Shown one piece after another: positions 39,428 through 49,029 of a stretch of 64,000 bases of DNA. Every line of letters begins with the position of its first letter. Within the stretch, counting starts at the first letter, position 1. The notes below the pieces were generated by a model that ran no database searches, was not told the origin of the DNA, and saw only the letters and a program-made list of their open reading frames with translations. Made by a program: the position numbers and the translations under genes. The DNA is from Micromonospora halotolerans. Its GTDB lineage: Bacteria; Actinomycetota; Actinomycetes; Mycobacteriales; Micromonosporaceae. The stretch is taken from assembly GCF_032108445.1 (NCBI RefSeq), contig NZ_CP134876.1:186001-250000 (forward strand), read 5' to 3'.

Positions 39428-40252
39428 ATGACCGCGCACACGATCAGCGAGCCGGCGACGACAACACCGTCCACCTCCGAGAAGCTCGACCCGCGGGCGC
39501 TCACCGACAGCGCCGCGGACCTGCTCAACGCGATGGCGGCGCTCCCCGCCCACCACCCGTCGCGCGCCGCCCTGCGCGACCGGGCGATCGAGGCCTGGCT
39601 GCCTCTCGCCAACCACCTCGCCCACCGTTACAGCGGCCGGGGCGAGCCCACCGACGACTTGGCCCAGACCGCCGCGGTCGGCCTGATCAAGGCGATCGAC
39701 AAGTTCGACCCGTCCCGCGGCGTCGACTTCGCCGGCTACGCCATCCCGACCATCATCGGCGAGCTGAAGCGCCACTTCCGCGACCGGACCTGGGACATCC
39801 GGGTGCCGCGCCGCCTCCAGGAACTGCGGCTGGCCATCTCCGACGCCAACAGCACGCTGCTCCAGACCCTGGGCCGCTCCCCGACGGTCGCCGACATCGC
39901 CACCCACCTCAACCTCACCGAGGAAGAGGTCCTGGAGGGCCTGAAGGGCGCCCGCGCCTACAACGCGGTGTCGCTGTCCACCCCGACCGGCGACGGCGAC
40001 CGCGCCACCGAGCTGGGCGACATGCTCGGCGGCGAGGACGGCGAGTTCGAGCTGGCCGAGCTGCGAGTCGCCCTCGGGCCGGCGCTGGCCACGCTCGACG
40101 AGCGCGAGCAGAAGATCCTCACCCTGCGCTTCTACGGCAACCTGACCCAGTCGCAGATCGCCGAGCAGATCGGCGTCTCGCAGATGCACGTGTCCCGGCT
40201 GCTGGCCCGGGCGCTCACGAAGCTGCGCGGGCAGCTCGACGGAACGTACTAG
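39428..40252 (+). CDS. RNA polymerase sigma factor, SigB/SigF/SigG family, 274 aa
   Basis: Region 2 (YSGRGEPTDDLAQTAAVGLIKAIDKF), region 3 (RSPTVADIATHLNLTEEEVLEG) and region 4 (NLTQSQIAEQIGVSQMHVSR) are all intact, the pattern of the actinobacterial group 3 general-stress and developmental sigma factors. Such factors recognise GTTT-N-GGGTA promoters, several of which appear at 16-34 kb here. ATG 39428 follows CAGGGAGGACCACCC. There is no adjacent anti-sigma gene; the SpoIIE and MEDS proteins upstream may regulate it. Confidence 0.94.
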   Translation: MTAHTISEPATTTPSTSEKLDPRALTDSAADLLNAMAALPAHHPSRAALRDRAIEAWLPLANHLAHRYSGRGEPTDDLAQTAAVGLIKAIDKFDPSRGVDFAGYAIPTIIGELKRHFRDRTWDIRVPRRLQELRLAISDANSTLLQTLGRSPTVADIATHLNLTEEEVLEGLKGARAYNAVSLSTPTGDGDRATELGDMLGGEDGEFELAELRVALGPALATLDEREQKILTLRFYGNLTQSQIAEQIGVSQMHVSRLLARALTKLRGQLDGTY

Positions 40253-40262
40253 GGGGTGGCGG

Positions 40263-40290
40263 CGGTGACCGGGTCGGCGGGCCCGGTCAC
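40263..40290. terminator. Hairpin after the sigma factor gene
   Basis: GGTGACCGGG (40263-40272) pairs with CCCGGTCACC (40281-40290), perfect 10-base stem, 8-base loop, 11 bases after the stop. Confidence 0.6.
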
Positions 40291-40305
40291 CGTTGACGAC
40301 CACTC

Positions 40306-40334
40306 GGGCCCGGCCGGCGGTGCGCCGGCCGGGC
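40306..40334. terminator. Second hairpin, next to the methyltransferase stop
   Basis: GGCCCGGCCGGC (40306-40317), loop GGTGC, GCCGGCCGGGCC (40323-40334): perfect 12-base stem just before the convergent methyltransferase stop at 40345. Confidence 0.6.
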
Positions 40335-40344
40335 CGTTCCGTGT

Positions 40345-41076
40345 TCAGCGCAGCACCAGCAGGTCCAGCGCGTCGACCACCGGGGCGTGCGGGGTCCGCC
40401 GCGCCGCCGCGCGCAGCCGGCGCACCCCCCGCTCGTAGTCGGCGTCGTCGAGCAGCGCCAGCGGGGTGTGCGCGGCGCGCCGCAGCCCGTCGGCCGCCAC
40501 CCGCAGCGAGCGGGCGCTGACCTGCGGCACCGGCTCCAACGCGACCGGGGCGAACCCGGCCGGCTCGAACGCCGCACACACCTCGGCCACCGAGGGATAG
40601 CCCTCCACCACCCGCAACGCCTCCGGGAACCAGCGGAACAGCGAGACGCCGCCGCCCCGGCCGGCGAAGACCGACCGGATCAGCACCGGCGCGCCGGGGC
40701 GCAGCACGCGGCGCAGCTCGGCGGCGACGACCGGCAGGTCGGGCAGGTGGTGCACCACCGTGGAGAGCCACGCGCCGTCCAGGCCGGCCGCCGCGAGCGG
40801 CAGTGCCTCCGCCCGTCCGGCCACCATCCCCGGGTACGCCGAGCGGGCCCGCATCGCCGCCGCCGGCTCGACCGCCACCACGTCCACCCCGTACCAGGCC
40901 CGGAAGGCGGCGGCCCACGTGCCGGTGCCCGCCCCCACGTCGAGCACCCGGTCGCCGGGCCCGACGGGCAGATGCCGGGACACCGCGGCGCGCCAGCTCG
41001 CCAGGCCGTCGGCCGGCAGGTGCCGGGTGGCCGCGAAGGCGGCCGCCGAGGCCTCGTCGTACGCCATCATCGCCAT
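40345..41076 (-). CDS. Class I SAM-dependent methyltransferase, 243 aa
   Basis: SAM-binding motif I VLDVGAGTGTWAAAF, motif II VDVVAVEP and motif III RRVLRPGAPVLI mark the Methyltransf_11 group. Substrate unknown. ATG at 41076 chosen for GGAG 8 bases upstream; GTG 41085 is an alternative. The divergent gene is HrpB, with 96 bases between. Confidence 0.86.
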   Translation of the reverse strand: MAMMAYDEASAAAFAATRHLPADGLASWRAAVSRHLPVGPGDRVLDVGAGTGTWAAAFRAWYGVDVVAVEPAAAMRARSAYPGMVAGRAEALPLAAAGLDGAWLSTVVHHLPDLPVVAAELRRVLRPGAPVLIRSVFAGRGGGVSLFRWFPEALRVVEGYPSVAEVCAAFEPAGFAPVALEPVPQVSARSLRVAADGLRRAAHTPLALLDDADYERGVRRLRAAARRTPHAPVVDALDLLVLR

Positions 41077-41172
41077 GACCGTCACTCCACGCGAGGAAGC
41101 GGTCACGGTCAATGTGAGATGTCGAACAGGGCCCCGCGCCGTCGGCCGGGCCGGGGGTGCGAGAGTGGGTCC

Positions 41173-43776
41173 GTGCTCTCCGACGTCTCCCTGGACCTGC
41201 CGGTCCGGCCGGTCCTGGCGGCGCTGGTCGAGGCGCTGGACGCGGCCGGCGCGGCGGTCCTGGTGGCGCCTCCCGGCACCGGCAAGACCACCCTGGCGCC
41301 GCTCGCGGTGGCCGACGAGGTTCCCGGCCGGGTGGTGATCGCCCAGCCCCGCCGGGTGGCCGCCCGGGCCGCCGCGCACCGGATGGCCGCCGTGCTCGGC
41401 GAGCGGGTCGGCGACCGGATCGGGTACGCGGTGCGCGGCGAGCGCCGGGTCGGTCCGCGGACCCGGGTCGAGGTGGTCACCACCGGCCTGCTGGTCCGCC
41501 GGCTGCACCACGACCCGGAGCTGCCCGGCGTCGACGCCGTGCTGCTCGACGAGTGCCACGAGCGGCAGCTCGACGCCGACCTGGCGCTGGCGTTCACAGT
41601 GGAGGCCCGTGGCACGCTCCGGCCCGACCTGCGGCTGCTGGCCATGTCGGCCACCCCGCGGGCGGACCGGTTCGCCGCGCTGCTCGGCGGGGCCGCTCCC
41701 GCGCCGGTGATCCGGGCCGAGGCCGCCCTGCACCCGGTGGAGCGGATCTGGACGCCACCGTCCCGCCCGGTCGCCGCCCCCGGCGCGGGCCGGGTCGACC
41801 CGGCGCTGCTGGACCACGTGGCGGCGACGGTGCGCCGCGCGCTGCGCGAGCGGGCCGGGGACGTGCTGGTCTTCCTGCCCGGTGCCGGCGAGATTGCCGC
41901 CGTCGCGGGCCGCCTGGCCGACCTGCGGGACGCGGTCGCCGTGCTGCCCCTGCACGGCCGGCTCCCCGGCGCCGCGCAGGACGCCGCGCTCGCGCCGCTG
42001 CCCGGTCGGCGCCGGGTGGTGCTGGCCACCGCCGTGGCGGAGAGCAGCCTGACCGTGCCCGGGGTCCGCGTCGTGGTGGACGCCGGGCTGAGCCGGGTGG
42101 CCCGCACCGACCTGGCCCGTGGGCTGGGCGCCCTGGTCACCGTGCCGGTGTCCCGGGCGGCCGCCACCCAGCGGGCCGGCCGGGCCGGGCGGGAGGCGCC
42201 GGGTGCGGTCTACCGGTGCTGGTCGGAGGCGACCCACGCCCGGCTGGCTCCGCAGCCCGAGCCGGAGATCGCCTCCGCCGACCTGACCGGGTTCGCGCTG
42301 GAGCTGGCCGCCTGGGGCACCCCGGACGGTGCCGGCCTGGCGCTGCCCGATCCCCCGCCGCCCGCCGCGCTGGCGGTCGCCCGGGACACGCTGACCACGC
42401 TCGGCGCGGTCGACGGGGACGGCCGGATCACCGCGCGCGGGCGGGCCATCGCGGCCGCCGGAGCCCATCCCCGGCTGGCCCGCGCGCTGCTCGACGGCGC
42501 GGAGCGGGTCGGCGCCGACCGGGCCGCCGAGGTGGTGGCACTGCTCGCCGAGGAGACACTCGGCGGCGCCGGGGACGACCTCACGGCGCTGTGGCGCCGG
42601 CTGCGCACCGGCGCCGACCCGGCGGCGACCGCCCGCTGGCGGACCGAGGTACGCCGCCTGCGCACCGCCCTGCCCGGCGGTCCGGGCTCCGGGCGCTCCG
42701 GGCGGGACCGCCGGCCCGGCGACCGGACCTCCGGGCGCGCCGCACCCGACCTGCCCGCCGACCGGGCTCCGGGGCGCTCCGGACAGGACCGCCTGCCCGA
42801 TGACCTGGCCGCGGGGCTGCTGGTGGGGCTGGCGTACCCGGAGCGGTTGGCGCGGGTGCGGCGGGCCGGCGGGTCCGCGTACCTGATGGCCGGCGGGACC
42901 GCCGCGGAGCTGGCCGCCGGGTCGGGGCTGGCGGGCTCGGCGTGGCTGGCGATCGCGGTGGCCGACCGCTCCCCCGGCGCGCCGACCGCCCGGGTCCGGC
43001 TGGCCACCCCGGTCGACGAGGCGACCGCCCGGGAGGCCGGCGGGCCGCTGCTGCGGGCCGACCGCGAGGTCGGCTGGTCCGGCGGGGACGTGGTGGCGCG
43101 GGAGGTGGTCCGGCTCGGCGCGATCGAGCTGGTCGACCGGCCCCTCGCCGCGCCCGAGCCGGCGCGGCTCACCGAGGCGGTGCTCGCCGGGCTGCGCCAG
43201 GACGGCCTGACCCTGCTCACCTGGACGCCCGAGGCCACGGCCCTGCGCCGGCGGCTGGCCTTCTGCCGGCAGGCGCTCGGCGACGACTGGCCGGACGTCT
43301 CCGACGCCGCGCTGCTCGCCGCCGCACCGGCCTGGCTGGGCCCGGAGCTGTCCCGCGCCCGCCGCCGGGCCGACCTGGCCCGGATCGACGTGGCAGCGGC
43401 GCTGCGCCGGCTGCTGGACTGGCGGCAGGCGGCCCGGCTGGACGAGGTGGCACCCGAGCGGCTCCCGGTGCCGAGCGGTTCGCGGATCCGGCTGGACTAC
43501 GCCGACCCGGCCGCCCCGGTGCTGGCGGTGAAGCTCCAGGAGACGTTCGGCTGGGCGGCCGCGCCCCGGATCGCCGACGGCCGGGTGCCGGTGCTGCTGC
43601 ACCTGCTCTCCCCCGCCGGCCGGCCGGTGGCGGTCACCGCCGACCTGGCCTCGTTCTGGCGGACCGGCTACCCGCAGGTGCGGGCGGAGCTGCGCGGGCG
43701 CTATCCCCGCCACCCGTGGCCGGACGACCCGACCAGCGCCGAGCCCACCCGCCGCGCCAGCCCCCGCCGGCGCTGA
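41173..43776 (+). CDS. hrpB: ATP-dependent helicase HrpB, 867 aa
   Basis: DEAH/RHA helicase: Walker A APPGTGKTT, DECH box (LLDECHERQLD), motif III MSATPRADRF, motif V AESSLTVPGVR and motif VI QRAGRAGRE, then the HA2-like and HrpB C-terminal domains (TLLTWTPEATALRRRLAF, ending LASFWRTGYPQVRAELRGRY PRHPWP). The family is widespread but its cellular role is poorly known. GTG start at 41173. A low-complexity insert of three imperfect repeats interrupts the region around residue 505-545. Confidence 0.93.
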   Translation: MLSDVSLDLPVRPVLAALVEALDAAGAAVLVAPPGTGKTTLAPLAVADEVPGRVVIAQPRRVAARAAAHRMAAVLGERVGDRIGYAVRGERRVGPRTRVEVVTTGLLVRRLHHDPELPGVDAVLLDECHERQLDADLALAFTVEARGTLRPDLRLLAMSATPRADRFAALLGGAAPAPVIRAEAALHPVERIWTPPSRPVAAPGAGRVDPALLDHVAATVRRALRERAGDVLVFLPGAGEIAAVAGRLADLRDAVAVLPLHGRLPGAAQDAALAPLPGRRRVVLATAVAESSLTVPGVRVVVDAGLSRVARTDLARGLGALVTVPVSRAAATQRAGRAGREAPGAVYRCWSEATHARLAPQPEPEIASADLTGFALELAAWGTPDGAGLALPDPPPPAALAVARDTLTTLGAVDGDGRITARGRAIAAAGAHPRLARALLDGAERVGADRAAEVVALLAEETLGGAGDDLTALWRRLRTGADPAATARWRTEVRRLRTALPGGPGSGRSGRDRRPGDRTSGRAAPDLPADRAPGRSGQDRLPDDLAAGLLVGLAYPERLARVRRAGGSAYLMAGGTAAELAAGSGLAGSAWLAIAVADRSPGAPTARVRLATPVDEATAREAGGPLLRADREVGWSGGDVVAREVVRLGAIELVDRPLAAPEPARLTEAVLAGLRQDGLTLLTWTPEATALRRRLAFCRQALGDDWPDVSDAALLAAAPAWLGPELSRARRRADLARIDVAAALRRLLDWRQAARLDEVAPERLPVPSGSRIRLDYADPAAPVLAVKLQETFGWAAAPRIADGRVPVLLHLLSPAGRPVAVTADLASFWRTGYPQVRAELRGRYPRHPWPDDPTSAEPTRRASPRRR
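42682..42804 (+). repeat. Three imperfect 13-14-codon repeats inside hrpB
   Basis: The encoded segments PGSGRSGRDRRPGD, RTSGRAAPDLPAD and RAPGRSGQDRLPDD are consecutive variants of one unit, matched at DNA level by CCGGGCTCCGGG-type repeats about 80 bases apart. The insert keeps the frame and lies between the HA2-like region and the C-terminal part, so it probably forms a flexible linker. Confidence 0.55.
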
Positions 43777-43782
43777 CCCCGG

Positions 43783-44508
43783 CTACTCCTCGACGACGTC
43801 GGCGATCACCACGGTGACGTTGTCCGGGCCGCCGGCCCGCAGCGCCAGGTCGATCAGCTTGGCCGCGCACGCCTCCCGCTCCGGGTAGCCGCCGAGCACC
43901 TCCGCGAGGGTGTCGGGGCGGACCACGTTGGAGAGCCCGTCGCTGCACAGCAACCAGCGGTCGCCGGCCCAGGGCACCATCGTCGCGTAGGTCGGGGAGA
44001 CCTCGTCGCCCTGCAACGCCTGGGTGACCACGGCCCGGCGGGGGTGGCTGCTCGCCTGCTCGGCGGTGATCACGCCCTGGTCGACCAGCATCTGCACGAA
44101 GGTGTCGTCCCGGGTGACCTGCTTCAGCACGCCCTCCCGGAACAGGTAGGCCCGGGAGTCGCCGACGTGGGCCAGCGCCAGGCAGCTGCCGGTGCGGGCG
44201 AACAGCAGCGCCGTGAGGGTCGTGCCCATGCCCTGGCGTTCCGGGTCCTCCTCGACCGCCTGCCAGATCCGCGCGGTGGCCAGCTCGATGCTGCCCTGGA
44301 GGGCGGCGACCAGCGCGTCCTCCGGTGTCTCCACGTCCAGCGGCGCGAACGCGTCCATCGCGATGCGGCTGGCCAGGTCACCGGCGGCCATGCCGCCCAT
44401 GCCGTCGGCGACGGCGACCAGCCAGTTGCCGGCGTGCTGGGCGTCCTGGTTGCCACTGCGGATCAGCCCACGGTCGCTCGCCCCGACGGAACGAAGCTTC
44501 AGGGTCAT
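43783..44508 (-). CDS. PP2C-family Ser/Thr protein phosphatase, 241 aa
   Basis: Metal-binding motifs in order: VADGMGGMAAGDLAS, LAHVGDSRAYLF, LLCSDGLSNVV and GGPDNVTVVI. No membrane segment, so a soluble PstP-like catalytic domain alone. It meets hrpB tail to tail (stops 6 bases apart). Partner kinase not in the window. Confidence 0.92.
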   Translation of the reverse strand: MTLKLRSVGASDRGLIRSGNQDAQHAGNWLVAVADGMGGMAAGDLASRIAMDAFAPLDVETPEDALVAALQGSIELATARIWQAVEEDPERQGMGTTLTALLFARTGSCLALAHVGDSRAYLFREGVLKQVTRDDTFVQMLVDQGVITAEQASSHPRRAVVTQALQGDEVSPTYATMVPWAGDRWLLCSDGLSNVVRPDTLAEVLGGYPEREACAAKLIDLALRAGGPDNVTVVIADVVEE

Positions 44509-44623
44509 GGGACGCAGCCTGCCAGTTGTAGGGCTCGGTTGTCTCTAGGAGATCAGGACCATGCTACGTGGCGCGGCGAATCTCACTGTCGGCGGCGGCG
44601 CGCGGCCCATCGGACCGGATCGA

Positions 44624-44652
44624 TTGACAGCGGGGGAACGCGCTGGAAACAT
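44624..44652 (+). promoter_or_regulatory. Promoter candidate for the GH9 gene
   Basis: TTGACA (44624-44629), 17 bases, AAACAT (44647-44652). The -35 is perfect; the -10 is weak, which suits a regulated promoter. The operator at 44664 lies over the predicted transcription start. Confidence 0.5.
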
Positions 44653-44663
44653 CGGCCTGGTAT

Positions 44664-44677
44664 TGGGAGCGCTCCCA
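44664..44677. promoter_or_regulatory. CebR-type operator (cellulose/cello-oligosaccharide control)
   Basis: TGGGAGCGCTCCCA is a perfect 14-base palindrome identical to the CebR binding site established in Streptomyces, where CebR represses cellulase and cello-oligosaccharide uptake genes until cellobiose or cellotriose appears. It sits 38 bases before the cellulase GTG and just downstream of the -10 candidate. Confidence 0.85.
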
Positions 44678-44714
44678 GCTCCGACCCGTCCCCCTGCGCA
44701 CGGAAGGAACCTCC

Positions 44715-47324
44715 GTGACCCCACCCCGACGTCGGCTCGCCGCCCTCGCCGCGGCCACCACCCTGGCGCTCACCGGCGGCACCGCCGGCCCGGCCCGCGC
44801 CGAGGTGCCGCCGGACGCCCCCGAACAACTGCGCAACGGCGACTTCAGCGCCGGCACGTCCCCCTGGTTCTCCTACGGCACCGGCGACCTCGGGGTGACC
44901 GACGGCCGGCTCTGCACGACCGTCCCCGGCGGCCTGGCGAACCCCTGGGACGCCGGCATCGGGCAGGACGCCGTGCCGCTGATCGCCGGCGCCGAGTACG
45001 AGCTCTCCTTCGACGTCTCCGCCACCCCCGGGGCCGCCGTCCGGGCGGTGCTCCAGCTCGGCAGCGCCCCCTACACGACCTACGCGAGCGTCGACGCCAC
45101 CGCGAGCGCCGCCGCCCGCCACGTCACCACGACGTTCACCGCACCGGCCGACAACGCCGGAGCCCAACTGATCTTCCAGGTCGGTGGGAGCGTCGAGGCG
45201 CAGACGTTCTGCCTGGACGACGTCTCGCTGCGCGGCGGCGAGGCGGCCCCGCCGTACGAGCCGGACACCGGGCCGCGGGTGCGGGTCAACCAGGTGGGCT
45301 ACCTGCCCGGCGGGCCGAAGAACGCCACCGTGGTCACCGACGCCGCCGAGGCGCTGCCCTGGCAGCTCCGCTCGGCCGCCGGGACCGTGGTGGCCGACGG
45401 GACCGCCACCCCGCGCGGCGTCGACCCGGCGTCGGGGCAGCGGGTGCAGACCGTCGACTTCTCCGCGTACCGCACCCCGGGCACCGGCTACACGCTTGTC
45501 GTCGACGGGGAGACCAGCCACCCGTTCGACATCACCGGCACCCTCTACGACCGGCTGCGCGCCGACTCGCTCCAGTTCTTCTACGCCCAGCGCAGCGGCG
45601 CCCCGATCGACGGCGACCTGATCGGCGCCGGCTACACCCGCCCGGCCGGCCACCTCGGCGTGGCGCCCAACCAGGGCGACACCGACGTGCCCTGCCAACC
45701 CGGCGTCTGCGACTACTCCCTCGACGTGCGCGGCGGCTGGTACGACGCCGGCGACCACGGCAAGTACGTGGTCAACGGCGGCATCGCCACCTACCAGCTG
45801 CTCAACGCCTTCGAACGCACCAGGACCGCCGAGAGCGCCGGCGGCGGGACGGCGCTGGGCGACGCCACCCTGCGGGTGCCCGAGCGGGGCAACCAGGTCC
45901 CGGACATCCTCGACGAGGCCCGCTGGGAGCTGGAGTTCCTGCTGCGCATGCAGGTGCCGGCCGGTCAACCGCTGGCCGGGATGGTCCACCACAAGATCCA
46001 CGACCGGAACTGGACCGGGTTGCCGCTCGCCCCGCAGGACGACCCGCAGCCCCGCGAGCTGCACCCGCCGTCCACCGCCGCCACGCTCAACCTGGCCGCC
46101 GTGGCCGCCCAGTGCGCCCGCCTCTACGCCCCGTACGACGCCGCGTTCGCGGCCCGCTGCGGCGCCGCCGCCAGGACCGCGTACGCGGCGGCCAAGGCCC
46201 ACCCGGCGGTCTACGCCTCGGCGTCCGACGGCACCGGCGGCGGCGCCTACGACGACACGAACGTGACCGACGAGTTCTACTGGGCGGCCGTCGAGCTGTG
46301 GCTGACCACCGGCGAGGCGGCGTACCTGACCGACCTCACCGCCTCGCCGCTGCACACCGCCGACGTCTTCGCCGCCGGCGGGGCGTTCGGCTGGCAGAGC
46401 GTGGCCGCGCTGGGCCGGCTCGACCTGGCCACCGTGCCCAACGGCCTGCCGGCCGCCGAGCGGACCCGGATCCGCGCCTCGGTCACCGCGGCGGCCGACC
46501 GCTACCTGGCCACCGTGCGGGACCAGGCGTACGGGCTGCCGCTGCCCGGCGCCGCCGACGCCTACGTCTGGGGCAGCAACAGCAACCTCGTCAACAACGC
46601 GGTCGTGCTGGCCACCGCGTTCGACCTGAGCCGGGACGCGAAGTACCGGGACGGGGCCGTGCAGAGCGCTGACTACCTGCTCGGCCGCAACGCGCTGAAC
46701 ATGTCCTACGTGACCGGCTGGGGCGAGCAGCACGCGCGCAACCAGCACAGCCGGATCTTCGCCCACCAGCTCGACCCCGACCTGCCGAACCCGCCGGCCG
46801 GTTCGCTGGCCGGCGGCCCCAACGCCGCCCTCCAGGACCCGTACGCGGCCAACCTGCTCGCCGACTGCGCGCCGATGCTCTGCTACGTCGACGACATCAA
46901 CTCGTACGCGACCAACGAGGTGGCGATCAACTGGAACTCCGCGCTGGCGTGGCTGGCGTCGTTCCTCGCCGACCAGGGCGACGCGGCGGCCGTGCCGGCG
47001 CCGGCCTGCGCGGTCACGTACACCACCCACGGCAGCTGGCCGGACGGCTTCACCACCCAGGTCACCGTGAAGAACACCGGCAGCTCGGCGGTGAACGGAT
47101 GGAGCCTCCGGTGGGCGTTCACCGGCGACCAGAAGGTGAGCGGCTACTGGTCGGCGAAGGTCACCCAGTCCGGCGCCACGGTCACCGCGAAGAACGAGTC
47201 GTGGAACGCGAGGATCGCCCCCGGCGGCACGGTCACCTTCGGGTTGAACGGCTCCACGTCCGGCGGCCCGAACCCCAACCCGAACCTGATCACCCTCAAC
47301 GGCACCGCCTGCACCATCTCCTGA
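44715..47324 (+). CDS. Secreted modular GH9 cellulase (CBM4/9 - Ig - GH9 - CBM2), 869 aa
   Basis: GTG after GGAAGGAACCTCC. Signal peptide (residues 1-29, [14 protein letters not shown] then PARA). CBM4/9-like module about 35-180 ([17 protein letters not shown]), CelD-type Ig domain about 190-275 ([16 protein letters not shown]), GH9 catalytic barrel about 280-755 ([17 protein letters not shown] with the catalytic Asp pair; [13 protein letters not shown] with the acid Glu) and a C-terminal CBM2 ([18 protein letters not shown] ... LNGTACTIS with the terminal Cys). Endo- or processive cellulase. A CebR box controls it. Confidence 0.95.
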   Translation: MTPPRRRLAALAAATTLALTGGTAGPARAEVPPDAPEQLRNGDFSAGTSPWFSYGTGDLGVTDGRLCTTVPGGLANPWDAGIGQDAVPLIAGAEYELSFDVSATPGAAVRAVLQLGSAPYTTYASVDATASAAARHVTTTFTAPADNAGAQLIFQVGGSVEAQTFCLDDVSLRGGEAAPPYEPDTGPRVRVNQVGYLPGGPKNATVVTDAAEALPWQLRSAAGTVVADGTATPRGVDPASGQRVQTVDFSAYRTPGTGYTLVVDGETSHPFDITGTLYDRLRADSLQFFYAQRSGAPIDGDLIGAGYTRPAGHLGVAPNQGDTDVPCQPGVCDYSLDVRGGWYDAGDHGKYVVNGGIATYQLLNAFERTRTAESAGGGTALGDATLRVPERGNQVPDILDEARWELEFLLRMQVPAGQPLAGMVHHKIHDRNWTGLPLAPQDDPQPRELHPPSTAATLNLAAVAAQCARLYAPYDAAFAARCGAAARTAYAAAKAHPAVYASASDGTGGGAYDDTNVTDEFYWAAVELWLTTGEAAYLTDLTASPLHTADVFAAGGAFGWQSVAALGRLDLATVPNGLPAAERTRIRASVTAAADRYLATVRDQAYGLPLPGAADAYVWGSNSNLVNNAVVLATAFDLSRDAKYRDGAVQSADYLLGRNALNMSYVTGWGEQHARNQHSRIFAHQLDPDLPNPPAGSLAGGPNAALQDPYAANLLADCAPMLCYVDDINSYATNEVAINWNSALAWLASFLADQGDAAAVPAPACAVTYTTHGSWPDGFTTQVTVKNTGSSAVNGWSLRWAFTGDQKVSGYWSAKVTQSGATVTAKNESWNARIAPGGTVTFGLNGSTSGGPNPNPNLITLNGTACTIS

Positions 47325-47329
47325 CCGGT

Positions 47330-47363
47330 GCGGTGGCCTCCCGGTTCGACGGGAGGCCACCGC
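47330..47363 (+). terminator. Strong hairpin after the cellulase
   Basis: Perfect 14-base stem (47330-47343 with 47350-47363), loop GTTCGA, 6 bases after the stop codon. Confidence 0.75.
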
Positions 47364-47387
47364 CGCCGGACGGGCGATCATGGAGGC

Positions 47388-47708
47388 ATGGCCTACCTCT
47401 TCCTGCTCGGCGCGATCACCGCCGAGGTGATCGGCACCAGCCTGCTCAAGGCGACCGACGGCTTCACCCGGCTCTGGCCCACGCTCGGCGTCGCGATCGC
47501 GTACCTGTCGTCGTTCGGGCTGCTCTCCCTGACGGTCAGGGACATCCCGGTCGGCGTCGCGTACGCGGTCTGGTCCGGGCTCGGCACCGCCGCCATCATG
47601 GCGATCGGGGCGGCCTTCCTGGGTGAACCGCTCAGCGTCGCCAAGGTGATCGGCGCGGGCCTGGTGATCGCCGGAGTGGTCGTGCTGAATCTCGGCGGCA
47701 CGCACTGA
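47388..47708 (+). CDS. SMR-family multidrug efflux protein, 106 aa
   Basis: Four-helix small multidrug resistance protein: AITAEVIGTSLLKATDGFTRL carries the essential Glu14 equivalent, followed by the YAVWSGLGTAAI signature and a last helix (VIGAGLVIAGVVVLNL). It works as a dimer exporting cationic compounds for protons. ATG at 47388 with GGAGG very close upstream. Confidence 0.92.
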   Translation: MAYLFLLGAITAEVIGTSLLKATDGFTRLWPTLGVAIAYLSSFGLLSLTVRDIPVGVAYAVWSGLGTAAIMAIGAAFLGEPLSVAKVIGAGLVIAGVVVLNLGGTH

Positions 47709-47757
47709 CACCGAACCCGGTGGACGCCCGCGGCGCGCGTCCGCGAGGGTGGCGGCC

Positions 47758-47847
47758 ATGGACGGGGATGGACTATCCGGCGCGGAGCGTCGGGTGTGGG
47801 CGGCGCTGATCTCCTGCCTGGCTACCGAGCGCCTGGTGCGGCCGTGA
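47758..47847 (+). CDS. 29-residue ORF translationally coupled to the next gene
   Basis: ATG at 47758 with GAGG upstream reads 29 codons and ends TGA at 47845-47847, overlapping the GTG start of the next gene by four bases (GTGA). The peptide starts MDGDGLSGAERRVWAALISC and looks like the first helix of a larger domain. It may be a genuine leader cistron or the remnant of a gene. Too short for family assignment. Confidence 0.35.
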   Translation: MDGDGLSGAERRVWAALISCLATERLVRP

Positions 47848-48356
47848 ACGGTCTCGTGGTCCAGCGGATCCGGATCCGCTGGACCAGCCGGGACGCCGCC
47901 GCGGCCACCGTCCGGGGCCGGCTCCCTCAGGCGTACGCCCTGCCGCCCCTGCCGGCCGGCGGGCTCACCATGCACGAGGTGCTGCGGGACGAGGCCGCCG
48001 GCTACCGGCCGATGGAGGAGGTACGGGAGGGCGAGGCCGGGGCCCGCGAGGCGGGGCTCTGGATCGAATGGCGCGACGGCGTGGCGCTGGTCGACCGGCT
48101 GCCGAGCCATGCCTCGTTTCCGGTGCGGCGGGCCGACGCCCGCCTCTTCACCCTCGCCCCGGGCCAGCTCGGACGGTGGCGGGCGAACTTCCGTTTCACC
48201 GGCTGCCAGTGCTCCGCCCGCTGGTGGTACGAGCAGTGGACGGTGCACGTCGCCCACGCCCCGGCCCACGCCGACCCGTTCCGGGAGGCTCGCTGGTCAC
48301 GGGACCGGGACGAGCGGGTGCACCTCTACGGCGGCCCGCGTCACGGCCGCCGCTGA
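47844..48356 (+). CDS. Hypothetical protein, 170 aa
   Basis: GTG at 47844 overlaps the short upstream frame. Positively charged, with Arg/Trp-rich stretches; a CQCSARWWYEQWTVHV segment with two close Cys residues stands out. No membrane helix. Family not recognised. Ends 7 bases before the stop of the convergent GNAT gene. Confidence 0.6.
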   Translation: MNGLVVQRIRIRWTSRDAAAATVRGRLPQAYALPPLPAGGLTMHEVLRDEAAGYRPMEEVREGEAGAREAGLWIEWRDGVALVDRLPSHASFPVRRADARLFTLAPGQLGRWRANFRFTGCQCSARWWYEQWTVHVAHAPAHADPFREARWSRDRDERVHLYGGPRHGRR

Positions 48357-48363
48357 GCCGGCG

Positions 48364-48876
48364 TCAGGACACCGGCCGCCGCATGGCGATCCGGTCGGCG
48401 GGGTCGAGCCCGAGCGCCGCCTCGGCGGCCAGCAGCGCGGCCAGCCCCGGGGTCACCTCGGCGCCGGTCAGCTCCTGGAACCCGCAACGCGCGTAGTACG
48501 GCCCGTTCCACGGCACGCTGCGGAACGTGGTCAGGGTCAGGGCCGGCAGTCCCGCCCCGGCGGCCCACCCGGCCACCTCGTCGAGCAACCCCCGGCCGAT
48601 CCCCCGCCGGGCGTACGCCGGGTCGACGCTGAGCTGCTGGACGTGCGCGCAGCCGTCGACCAGGTCGACCACGGCGAAGGCCACGGGCCGGTCCGCGGCG
48701 TCGACCGCGACCCGGAGCCGGCCAGCCCCCTGGGCGGCGGCCAGCACGTCCAGTGGCAGCGGTGGCATGTCGGCCACGTCGGTCATGCCGATCTCCCGGA
48801 ACGGGATGCCGGAGGCCACCTCGATCCGCTGCACCTCGGTCACCTCGTCGGCCCGGGCGGTCCTGCTGCGCTCCAC
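48364..48876 (-). CDS. GNAT-family N-acetyltransferase, 170 aa
   Basis: Acetyl-CoA site [21 protein letters not shown] and the later [10 protein letters not shown]. The first about 45 residues ([20 protein letters not shown]) fit the N-terminal strand-helix of the family. GTG start at 48876. Substrate unknown. Confidence 0.85.
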   Translation of the reverse strand: MERSRTARADEVTEVQRIEVASGIPFREIGMTDVADMPPLPLDVLAAAQGAGRLRVAVDAADRPVAFAVVDLVDGCAHVQQLSVDPAYARRGIGRGLLDEVAGWAAGAGLPALTLTTFRSVPWNGPYYARCGFQELTGAEVTPGLAALLAAEAALGLDPADRIAMRRPVS

Positions 48877-49029
48877 GGCCCCGAGCCTGACAGAGCGGCA
48901 CCCGGGCCCGCGAGCCGGTTTCGCGTCGCTACCTCCCCGACCCGGTGCCGGTCGGCTCGGCGGCGGTGTGACCGGGGTCGCGTGGCACGGGGCCGTCCAC
49001 CCCGCGGCGCCAACCCTAGGGTCGAGGTC

